From positions 13,471,207-13,535,206 of the forward strand of contig NC_064769.1 of the NCBI RefSeq assembly GCF_011397635.1: DNA of 64,000 bases. The letters run 5' to 3'. This document shows positions 12,010 to 24,269 of this stretch, piece by piece (position 1 is the first letter of the stretch; the number at the start of each line of letters is the position of its first letter). The translations under genes were made by a program, and so were the position numbers. The notes below the pieces were generated by a model. It saw nothing but the letters and a program-made list of their open reading frames with translations, did no database searches and was not told where the DNA came from. Source of the stretch: Epinephelus fuscoguttatus. Its lineage: Eukaryota; Chordata; Actinopteri; Perciformes; Serranidae.

Positions 12010-14470
12010 AAATATATTAATTGGTCAAAAAATTAAGCAGCAGAAGACAATATACCCTGACTTTTATACCATAATATGAAGAATCAAAAACCCTGGATCC
12101 CATATTTCCAACAATACAACCAATACTAATTTTCATTGGAAGCTTCCGGTCTGGTAAATGCTTGTCCTTTATCCTCCATAAGGCCACTTTGTAACACAGG
12201 TTTTCCGTTATGAATTATTAGTTTCCAAGCTCAAGTTGAGATAACCCTGATAACAACCTCACGCACTGTTTTCTCAGACTCGACAAAGCTCGTCCAGAGC
12301 CACAGAACATATACAACTGTTTTCACAGGCTTCACATGACAAGTAAACTGACTTTTAAGAGGAAAATTAGTGGATCACACCTTTACAAATCTTTTTACAG
12401 TTCACTGGTGACAGGTTATTTGTCTTCCTGGCCATTTTTTTCCTAATCTGGCCTGTTATTGATCTACTAATTAATCTAAGCAAATAAATTAAGTGTAGTA
12501 GCCATAGAGATGTAAAGATTCTCAAAGCATATGTTTCTTTTCTATTGACATTAACAGATGACAGCTGTAATCATGAGAGGACAAATACAGCAGCACATTG
12601 CTATATAAGGACATGTTGGCTTTACATTGAATGAGTATGACATAATTACTTCTGTTTTTTAATCTCCAGCTAACAGCGAAGCCAGTGAATGTGTAAGATA
12701 ACACTACTTCATGGTGGTGCTGCATGTGGTGTCCGGCTGGTGTTGGCAGCACGGGTGGTTGCTTGCAAGCGTGACTTAGCAATACCACTGGGGATGAACT
12801 TCAAGAAAAAAAGGACTGTCGGCTCAGTGTGAAAGAAAGCAGATCCATCCTCACTGATTCCTCTTTGATGAGAACAGCATTTGACTATGTTTTGAACTCT
12901 AACATTAAACAGACTAAGGAAAGTGAATGGAAATATCTCAAGTTTAAACCCCCCTATGTTCCTAAGTTTTTCTTGTTCACTGCGTTCACGATCCTTTCTT
13001 TCTTTTATTTATTCTTTTACACTAATGATGTGACTATAACTTATGTTAGGACAGCCATCAACAAACAGGAAATGCCTCATAATAGAAAGCAGATGGAAAC
13101 CAATGCAAAATGTGGATCTGGGCTTAATTTCCTGGGTATTAGATATAGCCTTGTCTCAAACTATTAGGGCCCATGGTACACTAACCTTCAAATTTAAACT
13201 CAGCCACAGTGCAGGTGTACATATTGTGCAAAACTTTATCTCCCACTGAAAGGCCACATGCTTGCTGTTTCTATCATTTACCACATCTGAAACAGTGAAG
13301 ATTTGGAATTGACTAAAATGCATTTCGATTATGTTTCTGAGAACACTTTTTTTTCTGTTAGAGAACTCAGCACATTCTCATCCCAGCTTATAAAATACCA
13401 GTGCTTTGTCAGTGGACCTGCACGTCAGAATATGACACGCAAGATACCTCTCCTGTGTTAAGTTTCCACCCTAACTTGAAACTATCATTTCACAGACATT
13501 ACAAGCCGCACTTTTATCATCTTTCTACGTAAAATGCAGAGTTTTGGACCATTTCTTTCTCACTGCCATCCATGGCTCCTTCTGGTTGCAAGTTTTATGC
13601 ATTGTTGATGCAGGAGTTTGACGTCAGAAGAACATGCAGGCATTGATAAAAGAAGTTGCCATACTTGGGGCCATATGATTCCCATGAATCAGACATTATG
13701 GAACTGGTTCTCAACTGGAACCGGTTCTCATTTCCTATAGGAGGTCATACATCTCTGGTCAAGACATTCAGGCTGTGTTGCCTACAGCATGTGAGTAGAA
13801 ATTACCACACTACCTTCAAAGTTATCCTCCAATCCCCCCCCCCCGAGGCAGGCAAAAACAACAATGTGACACATGTGGACACCAATTAGGGGTCTCTTCA
13901 GTCTCCTCCTCTCTGTGTTGCTGACAGGTCCTGGAGCTTCACTTCCCTTACAGAGGGCCCGACCCTTTGACTCTGTCAACACTGAGTCAGAGTGTCGGTT
14001 ACAACCTGGCCACTGGCTCTCTGTCTCCCACAGACACACTGGGCACCTCTGCCCTCCATAACAACAGTGGTGAATCCATCTTCTCTGCTGAGTATAGTCA
14101 TGCATAACATTGAAATTGTTTATGTGAAACATTTTCAGCCATGCTAGCAGCATGGCTCTAGGGATGGCAATGTCAGTTGGTTCACCACTGTGGTCTAATT
14201 AGAGTCTACAGTCAAATAGATTACCATTTCATTCTGCACTGTCATTAATAGCTCCCAGGCAAGAGAGAACATCTGGGGCTGAAAAATGAAGCCAACCCGG
14301 AGATGCCAAAAATTGCCATTCCTTGAATGGCTTCTTGAGGCTGGTTCCAGAGGCAAGTCAATCCCCATAAACCCCCCTGTTAAAATGCCCAACTTTACAA
14401 CAGAAATAAACATGTTTGCAGCCCGGTACAAAAAACAGTTTTGGTCTCCATAGCAAATTTCAACATTCAT
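12010..14470. other. Intergenic, no gene recognised
   Basis: Contains a C10 run near 13838 and a stretch near 13390-13450 (AAAATACCAGTGCTTTGTCA) that looks like a fragment of a dispersed repeat. The ORFs at 12829-13167, 13782-14153 and 14195-14470 have no recognisable domain. Confidence 0.4.
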
Positions 14471-14479
14471 GACAACTGT

Positions 14480-14785
14480 GAAAGGGGGTACATTTTTATA
14501 TAACTCATGCGTTTACATTTTATAAAGGCTTAAAGTTACACACTTTTAAGGACAGGGCTGCTTGAGTGACGGGCTGTCTGCAAGGTGGCGCTACAGTCAA
14601 TGAGCCAACCCTCGGTCCTGGAGGACAGCTCCACCCTCTCATTTAACATAATCACTTCTGGTTCTCAAAATCCAAGACAGCGCAACCAAAATGCCGAACT
14701 TGAGTCTTCGAAACGGGAGTCCACAAACTAATGGGTGACATCACGGTGACCATGTCCATTATTTTATACAGTCTACATTCCCAGG
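14480..14785 (+). repeat. Dispersed teleost repeat fragment
   Basis: Contains GACATCACGGTGACCATGTC and ends CATTATTTTATACAGTCTAC, a very common 3' motif of an interspersed element in percomorph genomes (from memory). It abuts the next repeat. Confidence 0.5.
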
Positions 14786-14789
14786 TGAT

Positions 14790-15540
14790 GTATCATACTG
14801 GTCTGCTGATTTTTCCAATAATGCCAACATGAGGTTGACATTTTTGTTATTTAGTGACACAACTATTGGATGAACTGACATGAAATTGGGTCCAGATATT
14901 CATGGCGCCAATAGGATGAAGTCAGTGACTTGGCTGGTGATCCCCTTACCCCTTACTTACTTTTTACTCTAGCGCTATTAGCAAGTCAAATTTTTAACTT
15001 AGGGAAATATCTCAACATCTACTTGATGTTTTCGTTTATAATTTGGGTACAGACATTAATCGTCCCCAGCAGATGAATCCTTCAGACTTTGGTGATACCG
15101 TGACTTTTCCTCTCACGCCTCCATGAGGTTGACACTTGTGGCTTTAAGTTAAATTTTAAATTTTGTCAACACATCCACGTCCCCCTCATGATGAACTGTA
15201 GTTGTTGCTCCTCAACCTTTCATCTAGCATAATCAGTGGGTCAAATTTTACATTGACATTTGTTACTGACCAAATATCTGGAAATCTGAAATTTTCTATC
15301 AGCTGTAATTTGTGTTTAATGCTACATAGCAAATATTAGCATGATAACATACTAATCAAAGATGGTGAACATGGTAAACAATGTACCTGCTTAACATCAG
15401 TATGTTAGCATTGTAGCACCCTGATGTTAGCATGCTGTAGTAGCATTTATTTTAAAGCAACACTGTGCCTACTTGGGCCTCACAGAAGCACAAGTATGAC
15501 TGCAGACTCTTTCTGTGGCCTCAGAAAACACTAAGTAGCA
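14790..15540 (+). repeat. Dispersed teleost repeat, 'ATGAGGTTGACATTT' type
   Basis: Ordered blocks are recognisable: ACATGAGGTTGACATTTTTG, CAACTATTGGATGAACTGAC, GATGGTGAACATGGTAAACA, TGTTAGCATTGTAGCACC and GGGCCTCACAGAAGCACAAG. This is an abundant interspersed repeat of spiny-rayed fish (from memory, family unnamed). A related fragment occurs at about 60690-60830. Confidence 0.6.
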
Positions 15541-15544
15541 TTGT

Positions 15545-17050
15545 TGTGGAAGTAGAATCGAAAGTTGGACACTATTCCGTTTCTAAGTTTTGCTTTCTGT
15601 GAGTATGACTGCCTAACAATGACAGGAATGTGATTCTGTCAAAGTTTGTCCCCAGACCCCGGTGTCAGTATACAGGAAGTTTGGTGGGCCTTTGCTCAGA
15701 GGACTGAATTGTTCAAAGAATGATGGGTGCCAAAAAACTGGAGTGCAGGCAGTTTCACACCAATTTTCTTTTCAAAAAGTTACAGCCTGCTGCTATACTG
15801 CAGCAGGCTGCTATAATGACTTTGGCTGCTATAATGACTTTTCTCTTTTGTCCTGCTGCACAGACATGCGCACACGTATGTCAATAGGCATGTCCAAATG
15901 TGCACACACACATGCACAGTTGTTTCCAGCATGTGGCATCACATTCTTGGCATGTCACACAGCCTTTGTGATTGGTGCATATCATATTCTTGCAGTAATT
16001 TCTTGGCGTGACATTTGACATGACATCATGGTAGACACGGGAGAAGACATGACTGGGGGTGGTCATGCAAGGTTGATTCTTGGAGTTAGGTTCACAATTT
16101 AGCACGTGAAAGAGTTCTGCGCAATCCAGCTTTCTGAATGTGAATAAACTGACCTTTGAACCCCCTCCAGTCAATGACCTTTCAAGAAGTAGACAGTGAC
16201 TTCACAGTAGTCAACTGTTGTTCGCCCACCTTCTTTCTGACTGTGCCACGATTTACAAAATGGAGACAAAGACCACACAAAGAATTTAGTATAGAAGTGA
16301 ACGTCATGTGTCATTCACTTATTGTGTTTTACACATATTGAGCAGGTAGTTGCACAAACACCGCAGCAGAAGTAAATTTTTAACAGACCTTTTTGACATG
16401 TCACAGTAGGAAAAATACAAGTGTAACTAACACAATTTCATGTAGCTCCTGCAATCTCAGGGTCCTGCTATTGTGCATGCTAGCTCACTGCTGTACCAGT
16501 AGTTGAATAAAACAAAGCCATCTAGTTCCATAACGATAAAGGTAGAGGTCAGACTGAGCAAGTTGAACTAATGTGGCATAAATGCCTGGGCATGGGTATT
16601 TTAAGAACTGGAAGCCTTTTGAGTACAGAATTCCCCACTTGTGTCCCCCTTAGTGTTCCTTGTTGAGCTGCAGTGCAGGGATAGCAACACAAACAGGGAA
16701 TTTCACACTAAAATGAACATAGTGGAGGCTGTGCACTTGATTTGACTAACCCAGGCTACCAAAGCCTCATATTTGTTTTAGCCTTACATTTCTACACAGA
16801 GCCGAGACTGTGGAGTGTGTTTCGGGTATCTTAGATTGGAGTTATGCCTAGACGGGATAATGTGGACAGGAGGAAAGACTACAGAAACCAGTAATTCTTG
16901 AAATGTACATATGGAGGTCGTGTAGGTATTGCTTTAAAACAGACAAGTTTCAATTCGCCCTTCAGGCCCAGCAGCTTTCGGAACAAACAAATAGTATTTA
17001 CCTGATCACACAGCTTCTGGGTAAAAATCCAAGGGGAGACACTGGCTTCA
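15545..17050. other. Intergenic, no gene recognised
   Basis: Near 15785-15845 there is a small duplication of 'GCTGCTATAATGACTTT'. The ORFs here (15662-16018 +, 15881-16174 -) have no recognisable family. Confidence 0.4.
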
Positions 17051-17059
17051 ATGTCATCT

Positions 17060-17420
17060 GAAAGATAGGAAAGGGCTTCTCTTATGCTGTGTTCACAAGG
17101 AATCAGGCAGATGGTAGACAGTAAACCAGATATCATTTTAGTGGACAAAAGCAGGAAAGTAAAGTTAGGTGAGGCTGGCAAAGAAGACCAGCGACAGTAA
17201 GGTTAATAAGGTTGGACCTTATTAAAATAATGTATTAATAATGTATTAAGTGATTCACACAAAATAATGTTATTTCATATATTTTATTACATACTTTGTA
17301 AACAATATGACATCACCATTGCAACATCTTGTCATGCATGCAGAAGGTATCTGTCTGTTGTCTAGTGTCTGCCTGATTCCATGTGAATGCAGCATTACAT
17401 CTTCAAATTTTTCATTTACC
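17060..17420. repeat. Inverted pair of a dispersed repeat
   Basis: CTGCCTGATTCCATGTGAAT at about 17369 is matched in inverse orientation near 17087-17115 (reverse complement CTGCCTGATTCCTTGTGAAC). Flanking bases also match (GTCTACC/GTCTAGT and CAGCAT). Arms of roughly 50 bp lie about 250 bp apart. The 100-codon minus-strand ORF covering the left arm is probably a repeat shadow. Confidence 0.5.
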
Positions 17421-18397
17421 TCTAAACTTAACGAACCTCCATATTTATTGGATTATAATATTTATGTGTTTCATAGGCAGCAGAATTAAAAAGCAAGACT
17501 ATATGAAAAATGCAGTTTTACTCACATCATTATATAGTACCTTGCAGTACTATCCGCTACTCAGTGGTAAGTTTATGGTATTCTCCCTCATATGGTTTCA
17601 GTGTAATATTATAGTGACTGTTTAAATTGTATATGGTATGCTCCTGACTTTTATTACTTCTTTGTCTGGAGGTTGAGTCTGTCTATCCGATCCAGAGGCA
17701 GGGAAAAGGTTTGTTTACAGGTTGGCTGTCACAGGTGGTAACAGCGAAATATTCATAACACACCCACATCAGGAACATTACACCATATGCAGCAGTAAAG
17801 AACAGAGAGCCGGGGATTCTGTTACTGTCTGAGTGAAACATCCTGCAGGGCATCGGCCAGTGACACTTTACAATGATTAAACAAGAAGACAAGGGGCTCT
17901 AACTTTGCTGCCAGTTTACCTTTTGTTTATGACTACTCCTGTCATAACTGCGAGGAAGGTAATTTCTGACAGATTTAGTTTTGGTCGCCCTGACAGGTCT
18001 CCTGCGGTGAATATGAATTCAGAGGCTGAGAGGGGCACAAGTGCTCCAGTTCAAGCCCACAGGGGGGTAGAATCTCCTCAGATTTATGCTGTGGTACTCA
18101 GTGGGAATATCGTGTATGTGTGCGCTTATGTGAGTTTGACCTTTCTGTGGTCTATCTCCCCTTGAGTAACCAGATGATGATTAAGATCATAAGGTCTTCA
18201 TGCTTCTCATCATGTTCACTTAGACTTGACTTTTGTGACCACAAATTCCATTTTTTGGGGGGTGAACATCATTTGGCCTCTGACCACAACTAGTGAACAC
18301 CAAGAGAAGTCATCTGGTCAGCATTATTAGCTTGTAGTAGCTAAATCTGCAGTGAACCGGGGTATTTTCAACACTTGAGGCACTTTTACGTTGTTTT

Positions 18398-18711
18398 CAG
18401 TGGTGCAAGGAATATTCAGATCTTTTACATCATTAAAAGTACTAATACAACTGGATAAAAGTACATGTAAAAGTTCTGCATTCCGGACTTTACAAAAGCA
18501 CAAAGGAATTATCAGGAAACTGGACTAAAATATCAAAGGTAAAAGTATTTTATGCAGACAAATGACTCACTTAAATGCTTTACTGTTATATATATGATAG
18601 CACATTTCCCTCTGAAATGTAGAGGAGTATTGTGAAGAAACAAAAATGGCAGCCCTTAAAATGAAGTACAAGTACCTAAAAATACAGTACTTGAGTCACT
18701 TTCCATCACTG
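18398..18711 (+). mobile_element. hAT-type MITE with perfect 8-bp target duplication
   Basis: A 314-bp element begins CAGTGGTGCAAGGAATATTC and ends CTTTCCATCACTG, giving imperfect terminal inverted repeats (CAGTGGTG/CATCACTG). It is flanked by identical 8-bp sequences GTTGTTTT at 18390-18397 and 18712-18719. The CAGTG terminus and 8-bp duplication are hAT hallmarks. It carries no ORF, so it was moved in trans. Related copies lie at 21760-22130, 39678-41248, 41300-41620 and 44170-44527. Confidence 0.9.
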
Positions 18712-18729
18712 GTTGTTTTGCTTTAACTC

Positions 18730-19450
18730 GAGCAGGGGTGTCTTGACTACCTCATCACTTCTGCTGAGCAAATAAACCAAATGTACACTATGAGGTCAGC
18801 AGTGTTGCTGGTTCGTCAGCTGTTCCCAGTCTCCTCATGCTAATCAGGAGTCTCCTCACCAAACTATGTCAGTCTTCTGTCAAGTCAGTGGTTTTATCAT
18901 ACTAACAATGGAAGGTTCTACTTAATGTTGATGTTAATGGATGACTGCATGGTGACTTTCTCTGTAGATGTGTGTATACGTGCAAATATAAACGAGGTCA
19001 CACGTGTGTGTCTGTGTACTGTGTGTGTGAGTAGAGGTCCTTACAGCTGCGTTTCGGATCCTTCGGGAGGGGTCCCATTGTTAAAGGCTTCCTGCAGAAA
19101 TCTACCAGGGAAAACAGAGGAAAGGGAGGACCCCATTGGGAGGATCACACAAATCTGGAGGCTAAACAGAAAGAGAAAATTCTAATTTTTTGGTTGCAAA
19201 TATAATGATGACTATTAGTTTGACCTTCACATCAAACCAGCCCTACAAACAGTCTTTTTATTTTAAAGCATGACAATGTAACTTTTGAGGGAAGAAATAA
19301 GTCATCCTTCCTTTTTTAAACATCAAATTCACGAGTAAGAAAATGCATCACTGCATTTTTGCTGCTACAGCGTTTTTGCTGCTAGGTATGAACAGTTCTG
19401 GCAAATGCAAACTTTGGGGCAGCAGAAACGAACTTTGAACACAATGACAT
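18730..19450. other. Intergenic, no gene recognised
   Basis: TG-rich stretch near 18965-19030. The 86-codon ORF at 18925-19185 reads through low-complexity sequence and is unsupported. Confidence 0.45.
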
Positions 19451-19454
19451 AACA

Positions 19455-19720
19455 TCATTTTTAACTTGGTCTGTTGAACTTGTTAACAAACTGTCTTATT
19501 TACACATCCAGAAGTTACTGTGAAAAATCATCTTACATTTGGAGTCATGTTTGTGCCTAACTAATAAATGGAAGTGTAATACTTGCTCTCTTTTAGCTCT
19601 GCTTTTGGTCTCCGCCAACTCCTGAGGGAAATATCTGTATTTTTAGATGCTAAATGCTTCAGTGTGTTCACCAGCTAGTGTCTAACTTTGTCTGTCTTCT
19701 GCAGGTAGCGAAAGGTGGAT
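19455..19720 (-). repeat. Dispersed repeat family R1, copy 2 (inverted)
   Basis: The reverse complement carries the R1 blocks in order: GGCGGAGACCAAAAGCAGAG, GACTCCAAATGTAAGATGAT, and TTGTTAACAAG-type sequence. It therefore matches copies at 11700-12000 and 51690-52030. Confidence 0.6.
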
Positions 19721-19729
19721 TTTTAGCAT

Positions 19730-21750
19730 CCAAAAATGATGCAATGAGAGAAGTGTGAGTGAATCGAAACAGTAAAGTTGCGGCCGAACCACTAAACAAT
19801 TAGCTAAGGCTTGCTATAAAGCTCCATGCAGCTGAGGGGAGCAGCAGATTCAGGTGATAATGACTAGGAGGTACCCCTTTTACATTCACACATTGATTTC
19901 ACTTAATTATTAAATATAAATCACAGCCTCTTAAAACAAACTGTAGCCAATTAACCTGCAATTTTAATCATTCTAACTCTAGCTTTAGACTTAGCTTTAA
20001 TTAAACTGTTGCAATTTAAGAAAATGTTAAACAAGATTGGTCCAGCAAGTTAAAATTCATCTTAACAGTGTCATGTTTTCTGTATCTGGCTGATCGTGAC
20101 ACAATGACTTCATTCAGTCAAATGCATGTGATAAAAGACTTCCTGAGTCCATTGACTGATCTGTGTCCTAGATACAAGGCCTCCAATATTCAAGCCTCTG
20201 CCATGAAGTAAAATGACTCTTTGGTCAATTGCATTATAAGCTGTAGATGCATTGCCTCACTGTTATGTTTATTATTCATGTCACAATGGGGCGAAGGCAA
20301 AGCACTTCCCCTAATTGTGTTGAGTTGGAGCAGATGTTGAAACAGACATTATTTTCTTTTCCTTCTTTCTTTCACCTCATTATTCTTTGTCTTTCACTCT
20401 GTCTTGTCTAGTATTCTTACTGTTGGTTGTGCGTATGGCGTACAGCCTTATTTAGCCCACCTGGCCTCGAAGCCAGCACGTCCTTGGATGTGCTGCTATC
20501 ACAATGCCAGTATGAATTGCACCAAGCTTCTGTTTCACACCAGAAATTTGCAGATGTGACCTTTAATTCTCCAATTATTTCCACACAGTTTGGCCTCTTT
20601 TCCTATCTTGTTTCTTATTATTGTAACAAGCTGCAAGAAAACTGATAGGATCTTCCTTGAGCCCTCTACATATGATCCCAAAATCACAATTCTGCTTTTT
20701 CTCAGCCTTCTAGTATTCATCAGAGCTTTTGAATATCACAAGCTATTAAATATAATTGTATTTTCTCAGCCATTATTCTCCAGTGAGATGCAGTGTAACG
20801 TCCAATTGAGAGATTCTGTAATTCATTTACTGCAGTGCATTGGTAAGTGACTCCCCTAGTTCTCTCTGTGGGGGTGTTGTCTTAAAAGAGTGTGTGCATG
20901 TGTGTATGTGAGTGTGTTCTTGTGCATTTATATAGAGGGGGCACTAGGGGTCAACCCTTTGCCCACTCCAGAGACAGGAAATGGCTCCAATATGGGCCTG
21001 AGTGTGGCCTCCTTTAAGACTCTGGGGAGTGATTTAGGCCTCTTGTCAGGACCAGAACTGCAGGATCAGTGAGAAAAAATGTACAAAGTGAAAAATACAG
21101 ATGTTTTGTGCGCAACATTTGAAACCAAAGATCTCTGGTAGGCTTCACAGGGACCCAAGGTTTATTAATAGTGTCAGTGGGGTAGCAGATGATGAGCTAA
21201 TGTGTCAAGAAAGATTTATGTCCAGACTGATATTTGCATTTTAAAAAATGGCGCTTTTTAATGGATATTATTGTAACTTTCATGCTCTTACAACATTTAA
21301 TTGGAATCTACCAATGTGTATTGTAGCATTTTAGTCTGATAGGCTCATATTACAATATTAAATCTTTCTATACAGTTTTACGACCGTACACAGACTTAAG
21401 CATGAGGGGATTTATTAGATTTATTCCAGGCCTAATGCTGTAACGCCTGCGCATCTTGGACTGAGTGCAAATATTCTACTTAGATGGTCAGAGTGTCAGC
21501 CGACTGTCTTGGCTGTGACGGTAGTAGAAATGGTTGTTTACACAAAGCATATTTCCAACCGTCTGGAGCATTATCTCTCCAAGGAATTTTTAAGGCCACA
21601 CTTACGGGCTCGTCAACGTCAGAGAAGAAGACAGTGTTTGTTACTTTTAGTCTGTATGTAATGTTTTATGATTCTCTTGGCAGAGTTAATCAAAGACGAA
21701 CAAAGCAGAGATTATTGAACCAGTCTGTGAGTTCATATATTCATAATGGA
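19730..21750. other. Intergenic, no gene recognised
   Basis: Several short ORFs (20427-20645, 20590-20850, 21484-21771) were read and show no domain. A TG-rich microsatellite-like run lies at about 20888-20930. Confidence 0.4.
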
Positions 21751-21759
21751 CCACATCAA

Positions 21760-22130
21760 TACCATACTTAAGTAAAAGGTTTAGGCACTTGTAAGTATTT
21801 CCTTTCCTACAATTATATGTATACTCCACAGCAATTACGACAGAATATTGTAGCTTTTACTCCACTACATTTATCTGACAGCTTACAGTATGAGTTTCTT
21901 TCCAAATAAAGATTTTACATTCATAACACATGAGTTTATTAACTAAACCACTATGTCATATAAACTACCCAACAGCATATAAATCAACTTAAATTGGCTC
22001 TACATTGACAGCAACAAAATGCTGATTTACAATGGTGGCTCACAGAGGCCATTTGTCTGCATGGAGTACTTTTACTTTTGCTACTTTCAGTGCATTTTAT
22101 AACCAACTTACATTTATTTAAATAACATTT
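21760..22130 (-). mobile_element. Degenerate hAT MITE copy
   Basis: TTTTACTCCACTACATTTAT (about 21856) and GAGTACTTTTACTTTTGCTA (about 22065) are reverse-strand blocks of the CAGTGGTG MITE family represented at 18398 and 39678. The termini are too decayed to place a target duplication. Confidence 0.6.
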
Positions 22131-22975
22131 TGAATGCAGGACTTTTAATGAGAAATTTTGTACAGCTGATGCTACAAAAAAAGATACTGAATTCTTCCTC
22201 TGCTATATTGCTCACTCATGATTCAAGATATGTTTTTAGAAAAATACCATTCTTAAATTCAGTATACACAGTACCCTCTGCTGTGCTTTTATCTAAGGAA
22301 ATATTAAAAAGGCTTGATTTTTGTTAGCACAGTCACTTTTAAGCCAGGAGATGGACCAAACACAAAGGCTAAGATGAGCTGTTTGGCAAGTGGTGTGTAG
22401 CCTAATGCTAACGTTATGCTAGTTTTATCAAAGTTCTTTTGAAGCTAGCTAGAAGATAAGACAACTTATTGCAGTTGTGCCTATCCACAATTAAAACTAT
22501 ATGCCTACCAAAAGGTAACACTACGAACTAAAACATAAAGTATTTTTAAAAAAGTATGTTTATGGTGAAGCTAGCTTAAGCACGTTAGCGTTAGCCACAT
22601 TAGCTAGAAGGCTAACAAGATATGCAGAGCCTTGCTCTCAGCCCAAGCTGAATAAGGTACCACAGGCATGTAGCTTACATACAGTATATCACATTTATAC
22701 CACAATAATAAAAACAAAACCTCAGCTTACTTTGATCATAAGTCTCCAGGGGCCTCATAAAGCCGGATCAGTGGGTTAACTACCCCTCTTTGCTGAGTCT
22801 TTGCTGAGGCTTACAGGTGTCACGAAACTGCTCAAGTTGTAACTCCACTGTCACCATTTAAACAATGTTACACACGTACCAGGAGTTTTATTCAGTCTTA
22901 CAATAACTGACCTCTAATAAATGGACGGTTGCTGCAAATTTATCTCAGTAATAAAGAATTTAGTCTCATGTTGCG

Positions 22976-24264
22976 TAGGGTGAATTCACCTAATGTGGGA
23001 CACTTCAGCTTAAGCAGGGGGTCTTCCCCTAGCAAAAGAAAGTTAATGTAACTGCGGGCTCACACAAGCTGTGATATCACATGATCAAAATTACATGACA
23101 TCTGAAATGTCCAATCATTTGTTGGGGCGGGGCAGCCCTCAAACAGGAAGCACTCTGTGTGAAGACCACCAAGAAGTTAGTGACAGTGTTCAGACAAAGT
23201 TGATATTATGGCATACATTTCTTAAAAAAAACAACAATATTGCTAATTGTTTATCAGAATGTGTTTGTAACATGTTTATGCATCACAAAATATCCTAATG
23301 TGGTGTAAATATTCTTAATATTATTAGAATTTCAATCAAATTCTGTTAGGCAAAACTGTGTGTAGTTGAATATACTGAGCAATAGCAATGGTTGTTTACA
23401 TGATTGTATTGTTATAATGCATTATTTAGGATATTTTAAATGAAGAGCAAACGTTTTTCAATAACTGGGAGTTGCTGTATCATTGTATCAAATGCTAAAA
23501 TGGTTTAGGAGTTTTTTGTTTCTAACTTTAGACTTTTTAAATAATGTTCATGATAAATGTTTAAATTCAGAAGTTAGCACAGGATATCACATTACTGATT
23601 AATTAAATGGAATGTATTTCAGGTCACAATGGCAAAGGTGAGTAAGGCAGGGAGATGAAACGAGGGAAAGAAAGAAAGAAGGGAAAGAAAGCTCAACCAC
23701 TGGAGGGAAGACAGAATGAGGGGAGCCATAGCAGAGTTCAGAGAGATTGCTGGGGTTGGTGGAGTCCCACAACTGAGGTTGCAGGGCATGGAATGTCCCA
23801 AAATCCATGCTACAACTCAGGGTTAAAGGTGTGTAGACGACTATGAAATAAAACATGGAGCACTATTACAACCCTATCTATTTTATTTGCTGTTGTTTGA
23901 TTTGCCATTAACAGCAATAACATTAAAGATTATTTTAGTAAACAGACACGTTTGAAAATTAGCATTTATTATGTGAATTAAGGTGACTTTTAAACAGACC
24001 TTTCAGTGTCCCACATTAGGGAAATGACTGTCCCACATTAGGAAATGCTGACTGCCCGAGACAACTTGGCAATCAGAATTTTGATATGTATAGCATTTCT
24101 TTTAGGAATGTAATATCAGTATTTCTTCTTTTGATTTTATTAGATCACAACCTGGGGATTTCAGAATGGTACTGGATGTATATTGAAAGTGTTTGCTTCA
24201 TATCCCAATATAGGCCAGAAGTCTGAATTGCAAAAAATGTCCCACGTTAGGTGAATTCACCCTA
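22976..24264 (+). mobile_element. 1.29-kb TA-flanked inverted-repeat transposon, pogo/Tigger-like?
   Basis: The left end TAGGGTGAATTCACCTAATG, continuing TGGGAC (22976-23001), is repeated in inverse orientation at 24239-24264 with 25 of 26 bases identical. If the outer TA is the target duplication, the inverted repeat starts GGGTGAATTCACC. Extra copies of GTCCCACATTAGG lie inside the right end at about 24008 and 24029, like subterminal transposase-binding repeats. A disabled ORF with a possible helix-turn-helix start lies inside (23629-23826). TA target sites fit the Tc1/mariner/pogo superfamily; the exact family is inferred. Confidence 0.8.
23629..23826 (+). pseudogene. Broken transposase-like N-terminal fragment
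   Basis: Inside the 22976-24264 element a frame opens with ATG as MAKVSKAGR, meets an in-frame TGA, continues in the same frame with a lysine/arginine-rich stretch, then HWREDRMRGAIAEFREIA and PQLRLQGMECPKI, and stops at TAA. A basic leader followed by 'W+E+M+ AI', then a 'xPK' motif, resembles the psq-type helix-turn-helix start of pogo/Tigger or related transposases. The similarity is judged by eye. The internal stop and the absence of a downstream DDE-like frame make it non-functional. Confidence 0.4.
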
Positions 24265-24269
24265 CCTAT

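Noticed and set aside
13782-14153. 123-codon minus-strand ORF
   Set aside because: Crosses a poly-C run and lacks family similarity; likely chance or repeat-derived.
16879-17181. 100-codon minus-strand ORF
   Set aside because: Overlaps one arm of an inverted dispersed repeat; no domain.
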